Below, in pieces: positions 1 through 8,107 of a stretch of DNA of 18,513 nucleotides. How positions within the stretch are numbered: the first letter of the stretch is position 1; the number at the start of each line of letters is the position of its first letter. The notes below the pieces were generated by a model. It was given only the letters and a program-made list of their open reading frames with translations, was not told the DNA's origin and did no database searches. Made by a program: the position numbers and the translations under genes. Source of the DNA: Chloroflexota bacterium (GTDB lineage: Bacteria > Chloroflexota > Dehalococcoidia > SM23-28-2 > RBG-16-64-32); assembly GCA_016190405.1 (NCBI GenBank), contig JACPQO010000264.1:1-18513 (forward strand), in the 5' to 3' direction.

Positions 1-1
1 C

Positions 2-124
2 TGGAACCACCGCTACGAATCCCGCCGCCCCCACCAGGCCCTCGGTTACCTCACACCCGACCAGTTCTACCAACAGTGGGCCGCAGACCACCAAAGAAAG
101 GAGGCGGTGTCCGATATGTCCTGA
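2..124 (+). CDS. Transposase, C-terminal fragment (IS3/IS481-like, cut by window edge)
   Basis: The open frame enters from the left edge and ends at TGA 122-124, leaving 40 residues. It contains the segment RRPHQALGYLTPDQFY, which is the hallmark of the end of the rve/DDE integrase core in IS3- and IS481-family transposases; a protein of this family cuts and joins DNA at the element's ends. The DDE residues themselves would lie outside the window, so activity cannot be judged. The right terminal repeat of the element must lie just after the stop. A possible end is the ACGGTTGACA around 135-144, but no left end is visible for comparison. It lies directly upstream of the riboswitch-controlled glycosyltransferase gene on the same strand. 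The family call is firm; IS3 versus IS481 is not resolved. Confidence 0.85.
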   Translation, partial: WNHRYESRRPHQALGYLTPDQFYQQWAADHQRKEAVSDMS

Positions 125-138
125 CCCCGCACACACGG

Positions 139-167
139 TTGACACTGGCGGGCGTGTTTCCTATCAT
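139..167 (+). promoter_or_regulatory. Sigma70-type promoter of the riboswitch-glycosyltransferase transcript
   Basis: TTGACA at 139-144 is a perfect -35 box. It is followed by a 17-base spacer and TATCAT at 162-167 (5 of 6 matches to the -10 box). A start point near 174 would place the c-di-AMP riboswitch at the very 5' end of the transcript. The -35 box lies only 15 bases past the transposase stop codon, so it could be contributed by the end of the insertion element. Confidence 0.8.
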
Positions 168-180
168 CGCAGCGAACCAC

Positions 181-300
181 ATATCGGCGCGCCGAACCAT
201 CACGGGGCGGGGGAACCAGCCCAGGGGTGAAGTCGTCGTAGGCGACAGGGCTACTTTCCGGTCCTAACCCGTCAGCTAACCCCGCAGGCGTGGGAGAGGT
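181..300 (+). promoter_or_regulatory. Cyclic di-AMP riboswitch (ydaO/yuaA class)
   Basis: The conserved blocks of the ydaO/yuaA aptamer are present in order: GCCGAACC (191-198), GGGGCGGGGGAACCAG (204-219), GGGGTGAA (224-231), AGGGCTAC (247-254), CCGGTCCTAACCCGTCAGCT (258-277), then AACCCCGCAGGCG (278-290) and GGGAGAGG (292-299). P1 can form between CGCGCC 188-193 and GGCGTG 287-292, with one G-T wobble. A variable stem GTCG/CGAC sits at 232-235 and 243-246. The class binds two c-di-AMP molecules and normally turns expression off. It is followed directly by an intrinsic terminator and then by a glycosyltransferase gene on the same strand. Class assignment rests on motif recognition and not on a covariance-model search. 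Confidence 0.92.
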
Positions 301-330
301 CGATCCAATCACCGGGGTCGGCTTTTTCTT
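299..330 (+). terminator. Intrinsic terminator, expression platform of the riboswitch
   Basis: An eight-pair stem forms between GTCGATCC (299-306) and GGGTCGGC (315-322), including two G-T pairs, with loop 307-314. It is followed by TTTTTCTTT (323-331). The 5' arm begins right at the last bases of the riboswitch (GAGAGGT), so aptamer folding could influence stem formation. This fits c-di-AMP control by transcription termination upstream of the glycosyltransferase gene. Confidence 0.75.
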
Positions 331-471
331 TGCCTGCGCGGTGCCAGGCTGAGGACCAGGAGGAGAGCCATCGAGCCAGAGGGCCCGTTCGCTGCCGGTA
401 GCCCCTTCATAGACAGTCCTTTCCCAGGCGCCGAGAGAGGCGCCGCCGCCGCCACCCTCTCCATCTCGACC

Positions 472-2049
472 GTGGAGGCCACGGCCCTGGCCCCCGCCGT
501 CGACGCCGCTACCCTGGCCTTAGAGCCGCCGGCGGCGCCTCGCTCCGTCCGCAGACGGGAACGGCTCCTCCTCAAGCGGGCCCTGGAGACCCTCCCCTTC
601 CTGATCACGCTGGTCGTCATCACATCCCTGGTATGGGGCCCTCTGCTGGCCCCCATACCGTTCGTCATCGCCATCCTCGGTTTCCACGCCTACTGGACGT
701 GGCGGTCTCAGATGAACGGCGCTCACGCCCTGAAGGGCTACCTCTTGCTTCGCCGCCACCGGAAGACCGACTGGCGGCAGCGCTACGAACAGCACAGGGC
801 CGAAGGCAGACCGTGCCTGGATTGGGAGCAGGTCCGCCACATCGTCATCATCCCCAACTACACCGAGAGCGCCGAAAAGCTGCGCCCCGGCCTGGACTCC
901 CTGGCCAGCTCAGAGGCGGCCCCCCAGATCGTCGCCGTTCTGGCCATGGAGGAGCGGGAGGGAGAGGAAGGACAGCGAAGGGCGGCCCTGCTCCAGCGGG
1001 AGTATGAGGGCAGGATAGGCACGGTGTTCGCGACCTTCCACCCCTGGGGCCTGCCGGGCGAGGTCGCCGGCAAGTCCTCGAACGAGAACTGGGCGGCCCG
1101 TCGCGCCAAGGAGTACCTGGTCGATCGCTGCGGCCACGACATCGACCACGTGACGATCACCAGTTGTGACGCCGACACCGTTTTCGACCCCAAGTACTTC
1201 AGCTGCCTCACGTACATGTTCGCCACCGATCCCAACCGGTACCGCCGCTTCTGGCAGGCCCCTATCTTCTTCTACAACAACATCTGGGATGTGCCGGCGC
1301 CCCTGCGCATGGCCCACTGCCTCTCCGGCCTCAACCATATCGCCCGCCTCTCGCGCAGCTTCTTCCGCATGGTGTTCCCCCAGTCGACGTACAGCCTGAG
1401 CCTGCGCATGGCCCACGAGGTCGACTACTGGGACCCGGACACCATCCCCGAAGACTGGCACATGTTCCTGAAGTGCTACTACCAGTTGCGCGGCGAGGTC
1501 GAGGTGGAGTCGATGTACACCGTCCTGTACATGGATGGGGTCAGGTCCAAGAGCTACCTGGGCACCTTCCACAACTACTTCCAGCAGTCGGTGCGACACG
1601 CCTGGGGCTGCACTGACATCGCCTATGCCGCCCAGCAGCTGGCCGACCACCCCGAGATCCCCCTGGCCAGGCGGCTGCAGCGCTTCTGGGCGGTGAGCGA
1701 GAGTCATCTCCTGTGGTCCACCCAGTGGTTCCTCATCACCATGTCCAAGGTGATCCCGAACCTCGTGGGCTCCGTCTCCGGCGCCCAGGTCCCGGCCTGG
1801 TTTCCCTTCGTCTCCTACTGGGTCCTGTTGCCCTGCCTGGCCACCCTGCTCCTGCTCTTGTTCCTGGACTTCGTCATGCGCCCCAAGCGTCCCTCCGCGT
1901 TTCGCTGGTGGCACTTTCCGGTCCAGTACGGCCAGTACTTCTTCATGGCCTTCATCACCTTCTTCAGCTCGGCCCTGCCGGCGCTGGCCGCTCAAGCCAG
2001 GCTGGCGCTCAACAGGCGCCTGGAGTACCGGGTCACCGAGAAGGCTTAG
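472..2049 (+). CDS. Membrane-anchored family 2 glycosyltransferase under c-di-AMP riboswitch control
   Basis: The product transfers sugar from an activated donor at the cytoplasmic membrane; acceptor and donor are unknown, and an envelope or extracellular polysaccharide is the likeliest product. Counting from GTG 472 (525 residues): two membrane segments at about 41-75, a GT-A domain starting at VRHIVIIPNYTES (121-133), GKSSNENWA (200-208), the metal-binding D-A-D at 233-235 (SCDADTVFD), a catalytic-base candidate ED at 327-328 (IPEDWHMF), QQSVRHAWG at 371-379 in place of the processive QxxRW motif, and C-terminal membrane segments at about 414-430, 446-466 and 485-505. The start is uncertain. 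GTG 472 has no Shine-Dalgarno, whereas a strong AGGAGG lies at 358-363 and the frame stays open from there. The gene is convergent with the FtsX-type permease, 36 bases away. Confidence 0.85.
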   Translation: MEATALAPAVDAATLALEPPAAPRSVRRRERLLLKRALETLPFLITLVVITSLVWGPLLAPIPFVIAILGFHAYWTWRSQMNGAHALKGYLLLRRHRKTDWRQRYEQHRAEGRPCLDWEQVRHIVIIPNYTESAEKLRPGLDSLASSEAAPQIVAVLAMEEREGEEGQRRAALLQREYEGRIGTVFATFHPWGLPGEVAGKSSNENWAARRAKEYLVDRCGHDIDHVTITSCDADTVFDPKYFSCLTYMFATDPNRYRRFWQAPIFFYNNIWDVPAPLRMAHCLSGLNHIARLSRSFFRMVFPQSTYSLSLRMAHEVDYWDPDTIPEDWHMFLKCYYQLRGEVEVESMYTVLYMDGVRSKSYLGTFHNYFQQSVRHAWGCTDIAYAAQQLADHPEIPLARRLQRFWAVSESHLLWSTQWFLITMSKVIPNLVGSVSGAQVPAWFPFVSYWVLLPCLATLLLLLFLDFVMRPKRPSAFRWWHFPVQYGQYFFMAFITFFSSALPALAAQARLALNRRLEYRVTEKA

Positions 2050-2062
2050 GCCGTACTGTACC

Positions 2063-2086
2063 GGGCCCGCCTAGCGCAGGCGGCCC
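2063..2086. terminator. Hairpin between convergent genes (possible bidirectional terminator)
   Basis: GGGCCCGCCT (63-72 of this block, i.e. 2063-2072) can pair with AGGCGGCCC (2078-2086), with one bulged C and the loop AGCGC. It lies between the glycosyltransferase stop and the stop of the opposing permease gene. No T-run follows on either strand, so termination is only inferred from position and stem strength. Confidence 0.4.
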
Positions 2087-5000
2087 TACTCGTACCGCAG
2101 CGCCTCGGCCGTAGGGATGGTGGCCGCCTGGCGCGAGGGGATCCAGGTCATGAGCAGGGACGCGGCGTACGTGAAAACGGCGATGAAGGCTATCTGGAGC
2201 CAGGGCACGAAGTAGCCGCTGCCGCTGCCCGGAAACTCGTCGCTGGTCACCAGGAAATACGACAGCCACAGCCCCAGACCGATCCCGGACAGGATCCCCA
2301 GCAGGGTGACGAAGGATGACTCCATCAGGAAGCTCAGGGCCACCGTGCCCCGCTTGTAGCCGATGGCCCGCAGCATGCCGATCTGCTGGCGGCGCTCGAC
2401 CACCGTGCGGAAAGCGATAACTCCTACGGCGGCGATCCCCACGAACAGCCCCAGCCCCATGAACGCCTGCATCAGGTAGAGGAAGTTGCGCGACAGCGCC
2501 TGGTTGCGGTCCGCGATCTCTTTCAGCGAGTCTGCCTGCGCCCCCGCGGTCACCAGCGTAGACTCAATCTCCTTGGCGACCCGCTTTGAGTCGTGCGGGT
2601 CATTCAGGGCCACGTAGTGCAAGGAGAACTTGGGCTCGCCGAGCACCTCACGGAACACCGAGTCCCGCACAAAGACGCCCTGGAAGTTGCTGCTGGACGC
2701 GAAGGTTATGATGCCGACGATCTGTAGCTTCTCCGTGGCGCCGGAGACCGGGTTTCGCACCTCCAGGGGCACCGGGTCGAAGACGCTGTCTTTGATCTCG
2801 ACACCGGAGAGACTGAACTCGCGGGGCCCGAAGCCGGAGCGTACGGCAAAGTCATCGATGATCGCCGCATCGTCCCGCGTCCTTAGCGCCTGCCACACGG
2901 CCTCGTCGCTCTCGTAGCCCCGGGCGCGGGCTTCCAGGCGGATGTCGCCGCCGTCCACGAAGGCGTCGTCGACACCCTTCACCGGGTAATCCTGGAACTT
3001 GGCGTCCGGCGAACTGCGCACCTGGGTGGCGCTGAAGCCGCCGGCCAGGCCGATGCGGCCCACCGCGCGGAACTCATCGGGGGCAGCAGAGCCCGCCGCG
3101 TGGAGCGTCGAGGACAGGTCCTCTATCGGGTTGTTGGCGTTCTCCATCACCTGGACGTCCCACCCCCCGCGCGCTTCGTCGGTCAGGAACAGGCGGTCGA
3201 AGTTGAGATTCATGGTGGACATCATAGTGAGGGCAAAGACGACCAGCGAGATCATGGCCAGGGTCATGCCGGTGCGGAACTTACTGCTCAGGGGATAGGC
3301 GACAGCGGTCTTCAGGGCCGGCAAGATGGAGCCGAAGAAGCCGCCGGCCCAGGACAACACGCCGAGGACCACGTCCGAGTTGTAGATGACAACGAAGGTT
3401 GAGGCCGTGACCATGGCGATGCCGCTGAGAAAGAACATCTCGACGTCGCCCTCCAGCGGCCCGAACAGCCACTCCAGGCGCTGGCCAGCCACGAAGCCCC
3501 ACACTACCAGCAACAGGACACCCACGCTGGTGAAGACGGGGCGCTCCGGCAGCCCGGCGAAACGCAGCACGACGGCGGCGCCGGCCCCCATCAGGGAGAA
3601 CCCGAGGGCAAACGGAAAGGCCTGGTTGCTGCTCATCCCCGTGACGAATAGAAGCGCCCCGACAACAATCATCGAAGACCAGAAGGCGAGCCCTCGCCAG
3701 CCCATGCGGCGGCCCGAGGGCTCCGGGATATCGCGGATGGCACGGACTATGTTGAGCTTGGACACCCGCCAGGAGGCGAACGTCACGGTGATGAACGTCA
3801 GGACGACGCCCAGGCTGTACGAGATCACGAGCGTCCGCAGCGTGACGTAGGGCGTTATCGATATGCCAAACTGCGAGAAGATGGCCGCCATGGCGTAGGC
3901 CAGAGCGAAGGCCACCAGGATCCCCAGCAGCGCGCCCACCATGGCCGACAGGATGTTGTAGGCGGTGCCCTCGGACATGAACATCTGCACCAGATGGTCG
4001 CGCTTCATGCCCACAGCCCGCGCCATGCCCATCTCCGACTTCCGCTCCGCCGCCAGCATCACGAAGATCATCACGATAAGAAGCATGCCGGCGCCGATGG
4101 AGAACAGGCCCATGAGGAGGAAGAACGTGGTCATGAAGTTGCCGAACTGTTCCGCCAGCTTCACGGCATCGTTCTTGCTGTCGCCCATGGCCAGGTTGAG
4201 GCCGTTTTCACGGATGAGCCCCTTTAGTTGGTCCTCAACGCCGTCCGTCAGGTGCAGCGTGTCGCGCACGCCGCCGTTGAGCGACACGGCGATGAAGTCG
4301 ACCCGGTCGTGCCCCAACAGACCTTGGAGCGTGTCCAGCCGCGTCACCAGGCCCAGGCGGGACTCCGTGCTGTTGGCGCCGGTCAGCACCCGGTCCTCCA
4401 CCACGTCGACGACCGTAAAGGCCTGCGGCTCTAGGTTGATATAGACCTGTAGTTCCTGGCCGGGCTTCGCATCCAGCTCGCCGGCTGCTGACTTGTTGAT
4501 GTACAGCTCGTCCGGCCCGAGGGTCGATACGTCCAGCGGACGGCCGGTGGTGGCCGAAACGACATCGGGGAAGGCGGCCAGGCGCGCGGCGTCCAGGCCG
4601 GTCATGGAGATCGAGGGCTCGCTGAGATCGGTCGCCGGGTTGACGACGGGTACCTCTTCGTAGAGAACGCCGGCGTAGCCATCGACGTCCGGCAGCTTCG
4701 CCCGGTCGAGAGCGCCTGTGAACGCCTGATACTTGTCGCCGGGGACATCGCGGGAGGCAGCGACAACCGGGCTGCCAGCGTCGCCGTGTCCCGGCAGTAC
4801 GCCTGCGCCGGAGCTCTCGCTCTTCGCTTCCACGGTGATATCGACGTGGCCCAGGAGGCTGTACGCCTGGTCGCTGATGCTGTAGTCCACCGTATCGCCG
4901 GTGGTGAAGGCCGCCGAGATGATGAGGGTGCTCAACATCAGCCCCAGGACGATGAGCACGGTCTGGGCGACCCGCCGGGGCATGTTGCGCAGCCCCATCT

Positions 5001-5115
5001 TGAACACGATGGTGTGGCGCAGGGCGACGTACCCCACGGCAGTCAGCGAGATGGCCAGCAGGGCAAGCAGGGCCACCATGATGTAGTTCATGGGGACGCC
5101 GAACAGGCTGTCCAT
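2086..5115 (-). CDS. ABC transporter permease, FtsX/MacB type with two FtsX domains
   Basis: A 1009-residue membrane subunit, partner of the ATPase encoded just upstream. It has an N-terminal membrane segment (about 11-33) and a second at about 50-70. A MacB-type extracytoplasmic domain spans about 75-320. The first FtsX domain is about 328-455 (MARAVGMKRDHL, then four helices). Several more helices fill about 475-600, a second extracytoplasmic domain about 640-880, and the second FtsX domain the C-terminus, with MLRAIGYKRG and the typical ending PTAEALRYE. The start chosen is ATG 5115, two bases after the ATPase stop; a longer reading would run back into the ATPase gene. Such pairs drive mechanotransmission across the membrane, moving lipids, lipoproteins or peptides, or activating hydrolases, rather than acting as classic channels. 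The substrate is unknown. Confidence 0.9.
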   Translation of the reverse strand: MDSLFGVPMNYIMVALLALLAISLTAVGYVALRHTIVFKMGLRNMPRRVAQTVLIVLGLMLSTLIISAAFTTGDTVDYSISDQAYSLLGHVDITVEAKSESSGAGVLPGHGDAGSPVVAASRDVPGDKYQAFTGALDRAKLPDVDGYAGVLYEEVPVVNPATDLSEPSISMTGLDAARLAAFPDVVSATTGRPLDVSTLGPDELYINKSAAGELDAKPGQELQVYINLEPQAFTVVDVVEDRVLTGANSTESRLGLVTRLDTLQGLLGHDRVDFIAVSLNGGVRDTLHLTDGVEDQLKGLIRENGLNLAMGDSKNDAVKLAEQFGNFMTTFFLLMGLFSIGAGMLLIVMIFVMLAAERKSEMGMARAVGMKRDHLVQMFMSEGTAYNILSAMVGALLGILVAFALAYAMAAIFSQFGISITPYVTLRTLVISYSLGVVLTFITVTFASWRVSKLNIVRAIRDIPEPSGRRMGWRGLAFWSSMIVVGALLFVTGMSSNQAFPFALGFSLMGAGAAVVLRFAGLPERPVFTSVGVLLLVVWGFVAGQRLEWLFGPLEGDVEMFFLSGIAMVTASTFVVIYNSDVVLGVLSWAGGFFGSILPALKTAVAYPLSSKFRTGMTLAMISLVVFALTMMSTMNLNFDRLFLTDEARGGWDVQVMENANNPIEDLSSTLHAAGSAAPDEFRAVGRIGLAGGFSATQVRSSPDAKFQDYPVKGVDDAFVDGGDIRLEARARGYESDEAVWQALRTRDDAAIIDDFAVRSGFGPREFSLSGVEIKDSVFDPVPLEVRNPVSGATEKLQIVGIITFASSSNFQGVFVRDSVFREVLGEPKFSLHYVALNDPHDSKRVAKEIESTLVTAGAQADSLKEIADRNQALSRNFLYLMQAFMGLGLFVGIAAVGVIAFRTVVERRQQIGMLRAIGYKRGTVALSFLMESSFVTLLGILSGIGLGLWLSYFLVTSDEFPGSGSGYFVPWLQIAFIAVFTYAASLLMTWIPSRQAATIPTAEALRYE

Positions 5116-5117
5116 GG

Positions 5118-5903
5118 CTAGCCTGTGGGGGCGGCCGGCGTTTCCACGCCCGCTTCCCGGCCGGGCAGGCGCTCGTCGCTGATGATGTGGCCGTCCTGCA
5201 TGCGAACGATGCGCCCGGTGCGCTCGGCGACCTCGCGGGCGTGGGTGACCAGGACGAAGGTCTGGCCGTGCCGTTTGTTGAGGTCGCACAGGATGTCCAT
5301 GATCTCGCCGGCGTTGGTGCTGTCCAGGTCGCCGGTGGGCTCATCGCCCCAGACGATGGCCGGATCGTTCACCAGGGCACGGGCGATGGTTACCCGCTGG
5401 CGCTCGCCGCCGGACAGCTCGGCCGGCTTGTGCGGGGCCCACTCCCGCAGGTGGACGCGGTCCAGCGCCTCCAGGGCCCGCTGTCGGGCCTGCCGGGCCG
5501 GCACGCCCGAGACCAGCAGCGGCAGCTCCACGTTCTCCACCGCTGACAGGACCGGCAGCAGGTTATAGAACTGAAAGACGAAGCCCATGCGCCGGGCTCG
5601 ATAGTCGGTCTTCTGGTTGTCCGACATAGTGCTCAGGTCGACGCCGTCCACACGGATGCGGCCGCCGTCGACGACATCGAGGCCGGACAGGCAGTTGAGG
5701 AGGGTGGTCTTGCCGCAGCCGGAGGGGCCCATAATGGCCACCATCTCGCCGCGGCGGATGGTGAGGCTGACGCCGCGCAGGGCCTTCACCTGCACCTTAC
5801 CGGTGTCGTAGGTCTTGACGACGTCGACAGCTTCGATGATGACGCCGGGGTCGGCCGTCGCCGGTTCCGGCGGCGGGCTTGATTCGGGCTTAGTGATGGG
5901 CAA
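5118..5903 (-). CDS. ABC transporter ATP-binding protein, LolD/MacB family
   Basis: A 261-residue ATPase that powers the adjacent FtsX-type permease. Walker [10 protein letters not shown] is at 59-67, the Q-loop QFYNLLP at 111-117, the ABC signature LSGGERQR at 163-170, Walker B AIVWGDEP at 182-189 and the H-loop VTHA at 219-222. All catalytic positions are intact. The first 20 residues are a Pro-rich extension. The start is TTG 5903, with an AGAAGAGA-like ribosome site about 11 bases upstream. The stop lies two bases before the permease ATG, so the two are almost certainly co-translated. The pair follows lipB after a 55-base gap on the same strand and may share its transcript, though no functional link to lipoate is evident. 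Confidence 0.92.
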   Translation of the reverse strand: MPITKPESSPPPEPATADPGVIIEAVDVVKTYDTGKVQVKALRGVSLTIRRGEMVAIMGPSGCGKTTLLNCLSGLDVVDGGRIRVDGVDLSTMSDNQKTDYRARRMGFVFQFYNLLPVLSAVENVELPLLVSGVPARQARQRALEALDRVHLREWAPHKPAELSGGERQRVTIARALVNDPAIVWGDEPTGDLDSTNAGEIMDILCDLNKRHGQTFVLVTHAREVAERTGRIVRMQDGHIISDERLPGREAGVETPAAPTG

Positions 5904-5958
5904 TGTCTGGATTCTCTTCTAGCTTGTGGCGGGGCGGTTTCGGGCCTGTCAGTCCATT

Positions 5959-6675
5959 CTAAGGGCTGGCGGGCAGCGCGGTAAAGATTTGTGACGGTTG
6001 GAACAATCGGCCCGACGATAGCCGCCGCTGAAGTACATCCGCGAGGCGAACGGCGAGGCGCTCGCCGGCCTCACGCGCGGTCGGGGCGCTGCCCAGCAGC
6101 GCCGCCATAGACGTCACCCCCCGGTCGGCGATGCCACAGGGGACGATGCGCTGGAACCAGGCTAGGTCCACATCCACGTTCAGGGCCAGGCCGTGGCTGG
6201 TCACCCAGCCGCCTTCGGTGCCCCGGGGCCGGCTGACTCGCACGCCGATGGCGGCGATCTTGTCGCCGCGGACCCAGACGCCGGTGAGGCCGGCCTCCCG
6301 GTGGGCGGCGATAGCATAGCCGGCGAGGGTGCGGATGACCGCCTCTTCCAGGGCACGTACGTAGCCAACGACGCTCAGATCCGCAGCGCGCAGGTCGATG
6401 ACGGGATAGGCGATGAGCTGGCCGGGGCCGTGGAACGTTATGTCACCGCCGCGGTCGCTGGCGATGACAGGCGCGCCCAGGGAAGCCTCGGGCAGCCGCA
6501 GGTGGACGCCGGCGCCACGGCGGCCGGTGGTATACACGGGTGGGTGCTCCAGGAGGAGCAGGGTGTCCGGGACCTCGCCGGCGGCGCGGCGGGCGGCGAT
6601 CTCGCGCTGAAGGCGCCAAGCCTCCTCGTATTCGACCCGGCCCAGCCAAGTGGCCTGGAGAGGGGCCCGCGCCAT
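5959..6675 (-). CDS. lipB: Octanoyl-ACP:protein N-octanoyltransferase LipB
   Basis: Transfers the octanoyl group from acyl carrier protein to the lipoyl-domain lysine of E2-type proteins, the first step of de novo lipoylation; LipA would then insert sulfur. The 238-residue protein has RGGDITFHGPGQLIAYP (75-91), the lysine of GDKIAAIGVR (K139), SHGLALNV (160-167) and the nucleophilic cysteine C180 in PCGI. The start chosen is ATG 6675, which overlaps the E2 stop codon by one base (TGATG), an arrangement typical of translational coupling; TTG 6678 just upstream is possible but less likely. Its position directly after E2 matches its role, since the E2 lipoyl domain is the expected substrate. No lipA is present in the window. 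Confidence 0.97.
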   Translation of the reverse strand: MARAPLQATWLGRVEYEEAWRLQREIAARRAAGEVPDTLLLLEHPPVYTTGRRGAGVHLRLPEASLGAPVIASDRGGDITFHGPGQLIAYPVIDLRAADLSVVGYVRALEEAVIRTLAGYAIAAHREAGLTGVWVRGDKIAAIGVRVSRPRGTEGGWVTSHGLALNVDVDLAWFQRIVPCGIADRGVTSMAALLGSAPTAREAGERLAVRLADVLQRRLSSGRLFQPSQIFTALPASP

Positions 6676-7922
6676 CAATCGATGCCCGTCTCGGGGCCGA
6701 AGGCCTCCAGACGCCGCTTGACCTCGCCCAGGAAGGCGCCGGCCTGGGCGCCGTCCAGGATGCGGTGGTCGAAGGAGAGACAGAGGGTGACCACGGACCG
6801 CACGGCTATGGCGTCGTCGGCCACGACGACCGGCCGTTTGCTGATCGCCTCCAGGCTGATGATGGCGGCCTGGCCCTGGTTGATGATGGGCATGGAGACG
6901 ATGGAGCCGAAGGCGCCCGTGTTGTCTACGGTGAACGTCCCGCCCTGCACGTCGTCCAGCTGCAGCTTGCCAGCCCGCGCGCGCTCCGAGAGGTCATGGA
7001 TGGCGCCGGCCAGGCCGGAGACGCTGAGCCGGTCGGCGTCACGTATGACGGGGACGATGAGTCCGCGCTCCGTAGCCACGGCGATGCCGATGCCGATGCG
7101 CTTCTTGAGCACGATGCGGTCCTCGGCCCAGGAGGCGTTCAGGTAGGGGTGCGCCGGCAGGGACTGGGCGACCGCGTGCACGGCGAACGGCAGGTACGTC
7201 AGGTCGAAGCCGTGCCGCTGGCGAAAGGCCTCCTTCAGAGCCTGCCGGAGCGCCACCAGGCCGGTGACGTCGGCGTCCATGGCCAGCCAGGCGTGGGGAG
7301 CGCTGAACTTGGAGGCCGCCATGCGCCGGGCGATGGTGCGGCGAATGGCGGTCAGGGCGACCGCTTCCTCTTCGCCGGGTGCCTCGGCCGGCGGGGCCTC
7401 GGGCCGGGCCGCGGCGGGCGCAGGCGCGATCTTGCCCCCGGCTGCCGCGCGGACGTCATCTTCGACGATGCGACCGCCCGGGCCGCTACCCGCGACCTGC
7501 GCCAGGTCCACGCCCAGCTCCTGGGCCAGACGCCGCACGCGGGGCGTGGCCCGCTGCCGCTCGGCCGGCGCACCGCGCCCGGCGGGGGCCGCCTTCGGCG
7601 GCTCCTTCGGGGCCTCAGCCGGCGCGGCCTCCGCAGGCTCTTCGCGGGGTACGGGTGGCGCCGCCTCGGCAGGCACCTCGCCAGCCACCTCCTCGATGAC
7701 GGCCAGCGCCTCGCCGACGACTACCGTGGCCCCCTCCTGGGCCAGGATCTCCTTCAGCGTGCCAGAGACGGGGGACGGCAGCTCCACGTTCACCTTGTCG
7801 GTGTTAATCTCGACGATCGGCTCGTACTTGTCGACGCGCTCGCCGGGCCGCTTGAGCCAGCGCTCGACGGTGCCCTCGGTGACCGTCTCGCCGACCTCCG
7901 GCATCTTCAGGGTAAAGGCCAT
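6675..7922 (-). CDS. 2-oxoacid dehydrogenase E2, dihydrolipoamide acyltransferase
   Basis: The core of a 2-oxoacid dehydrogenase complex: it carries the acyl group on a lipoyl arm and passes it to CoA. The 415-residue protein has one lipoyl domain (about 2-78; lipoylated K43 in INTDKVNVE), an Ala/Pro/Glu-rich flexible linker (about 80-120), a peripheral subunit-binding domain (about 123-160; ATPRVRRLAQELGVDL, GSGPGGRI), a second linker, and the catalytic domain (about 187-415) with the active-site motif DHRILDG (H386, D390). The ATG at 7922 has GGAGGCG 8 bases upstream. It is separated from the E1 genes by a repeat-filled gap and overlaps lipB by one base. Substrate range (branched-chain, pyruvate or other) cannot be read from E2 alone; the E1-alpha sequence favours branched-chain. 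Confidence 0.95.
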   Translation of the reverse strand: MAFTLKMPEVGETVTEGTVERWLKRPGERVDKYEPIVEINTDKVNVELPSPVSGTLKEILAQEGATVVVGEALAVIEEVAGEVPAEAAPPVPREEPAEAAPAEAPKEPPKAAPAGRGAPAERQRATPRVRRLAQELGVDLAQVAGSGPGGRIVEDDVRAAAGGKIAPAPAAARPEAPPAEAPGEEEAVALTAIRRTIARRMAASKFSAPHAWLAMDADVTGLVALRQALKEAFRQRHGFDLTYLPFAVHAVAQSLPAHPYLNASWAEDRIVLKKRIGIGIAVATERGLIVPVIRDADRLSVSGLAGAIHDLSERARAGKLQLDDVQGGTFTVDNTGAFGSIVSMPIINQGQAAIISLEAISKRPVVVADDAIAVRSVVTLCLSFDHRILDGAQAGAFLGEVKRRLEAFGPETGID

Positions 7923-7977
7923 GACACGCCTCCGATCAGCCTATCTCTTCGAAGGTGGTCGCCCAAAGGCGCTCCTT

Positions 7978-8036
7978 CCCGCTCGCCCTGAGGCCTGTCC
8001 TGAGCCCAGTCGAAGGGCCCTCGAAGGGCGAGCGGG
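7978..8036. repeat. Palindromic intergenic repeat, unit A
   Basis: The unit begins CCCGCTCGCCCT and ends AGGGCGAGCGGG, giving perfect 12-base complementary termini. Inside it carries GCCTGTCCTGAGCCCAGTCG. It resembles the CTGAGCCTGTCGAAGGG-type REP elements that are frequent between genes in Chloroflexota and other GC-rich genomes. It lies in the E1-beta/E2 gap, next to unit B in opposite orientation. Confidence 0.75.
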
Positions 8037-8044
8037 GCGAGAAC

Positions 8045-8107
8045 CTGCCGCTCATCCCTTCGACTCCGCCCAGGACAGGGCTTCGACAGGCTCTCAGCAC
8101 GAGCGGG
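8045..8107. repeat. Palindromic intergenic repeat, unit B (inverted relative to A)
   Basis: Read on the minus strand this unit starts CCCGCTCGTGCTGAGAGCCT and continues through GTCGAAGCCCTGTCCTGG to GAGTCGAAGGGATGAGCGG. It therefore shares its order of blocks with unit A in the opposite direction, with a small insertion. The two units lie 8 bases apart and could fold into one large cruciform or mRNA hairpin. Confidence 0.7.

Noticed and set aside
910..1995. Long minus-strand open frame opposite the glycosyltransferase gene (361 codons)
   Set aside because: It is antisense to a gene with clear motifs, has low-complexity composition (repeated Gly, Glu, Gln, His) and no family features; typical of high-GC antisense frames.
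5115..5289. Longer N-terminus for the FtsX-type permease
   Set aside because: It would overlap the ATPase gene by over 170 bases in another frame; the ATG two bases after the ATPase stop starts directly before the first membrane segment.
6540..7991. Plus-strand open frame of 483 codons over E2 and lipB
   Set aside because: Opposite to two well-supported genes, rich in Gly/Arg/Asp with no domain; it ends inside the repeat gap.
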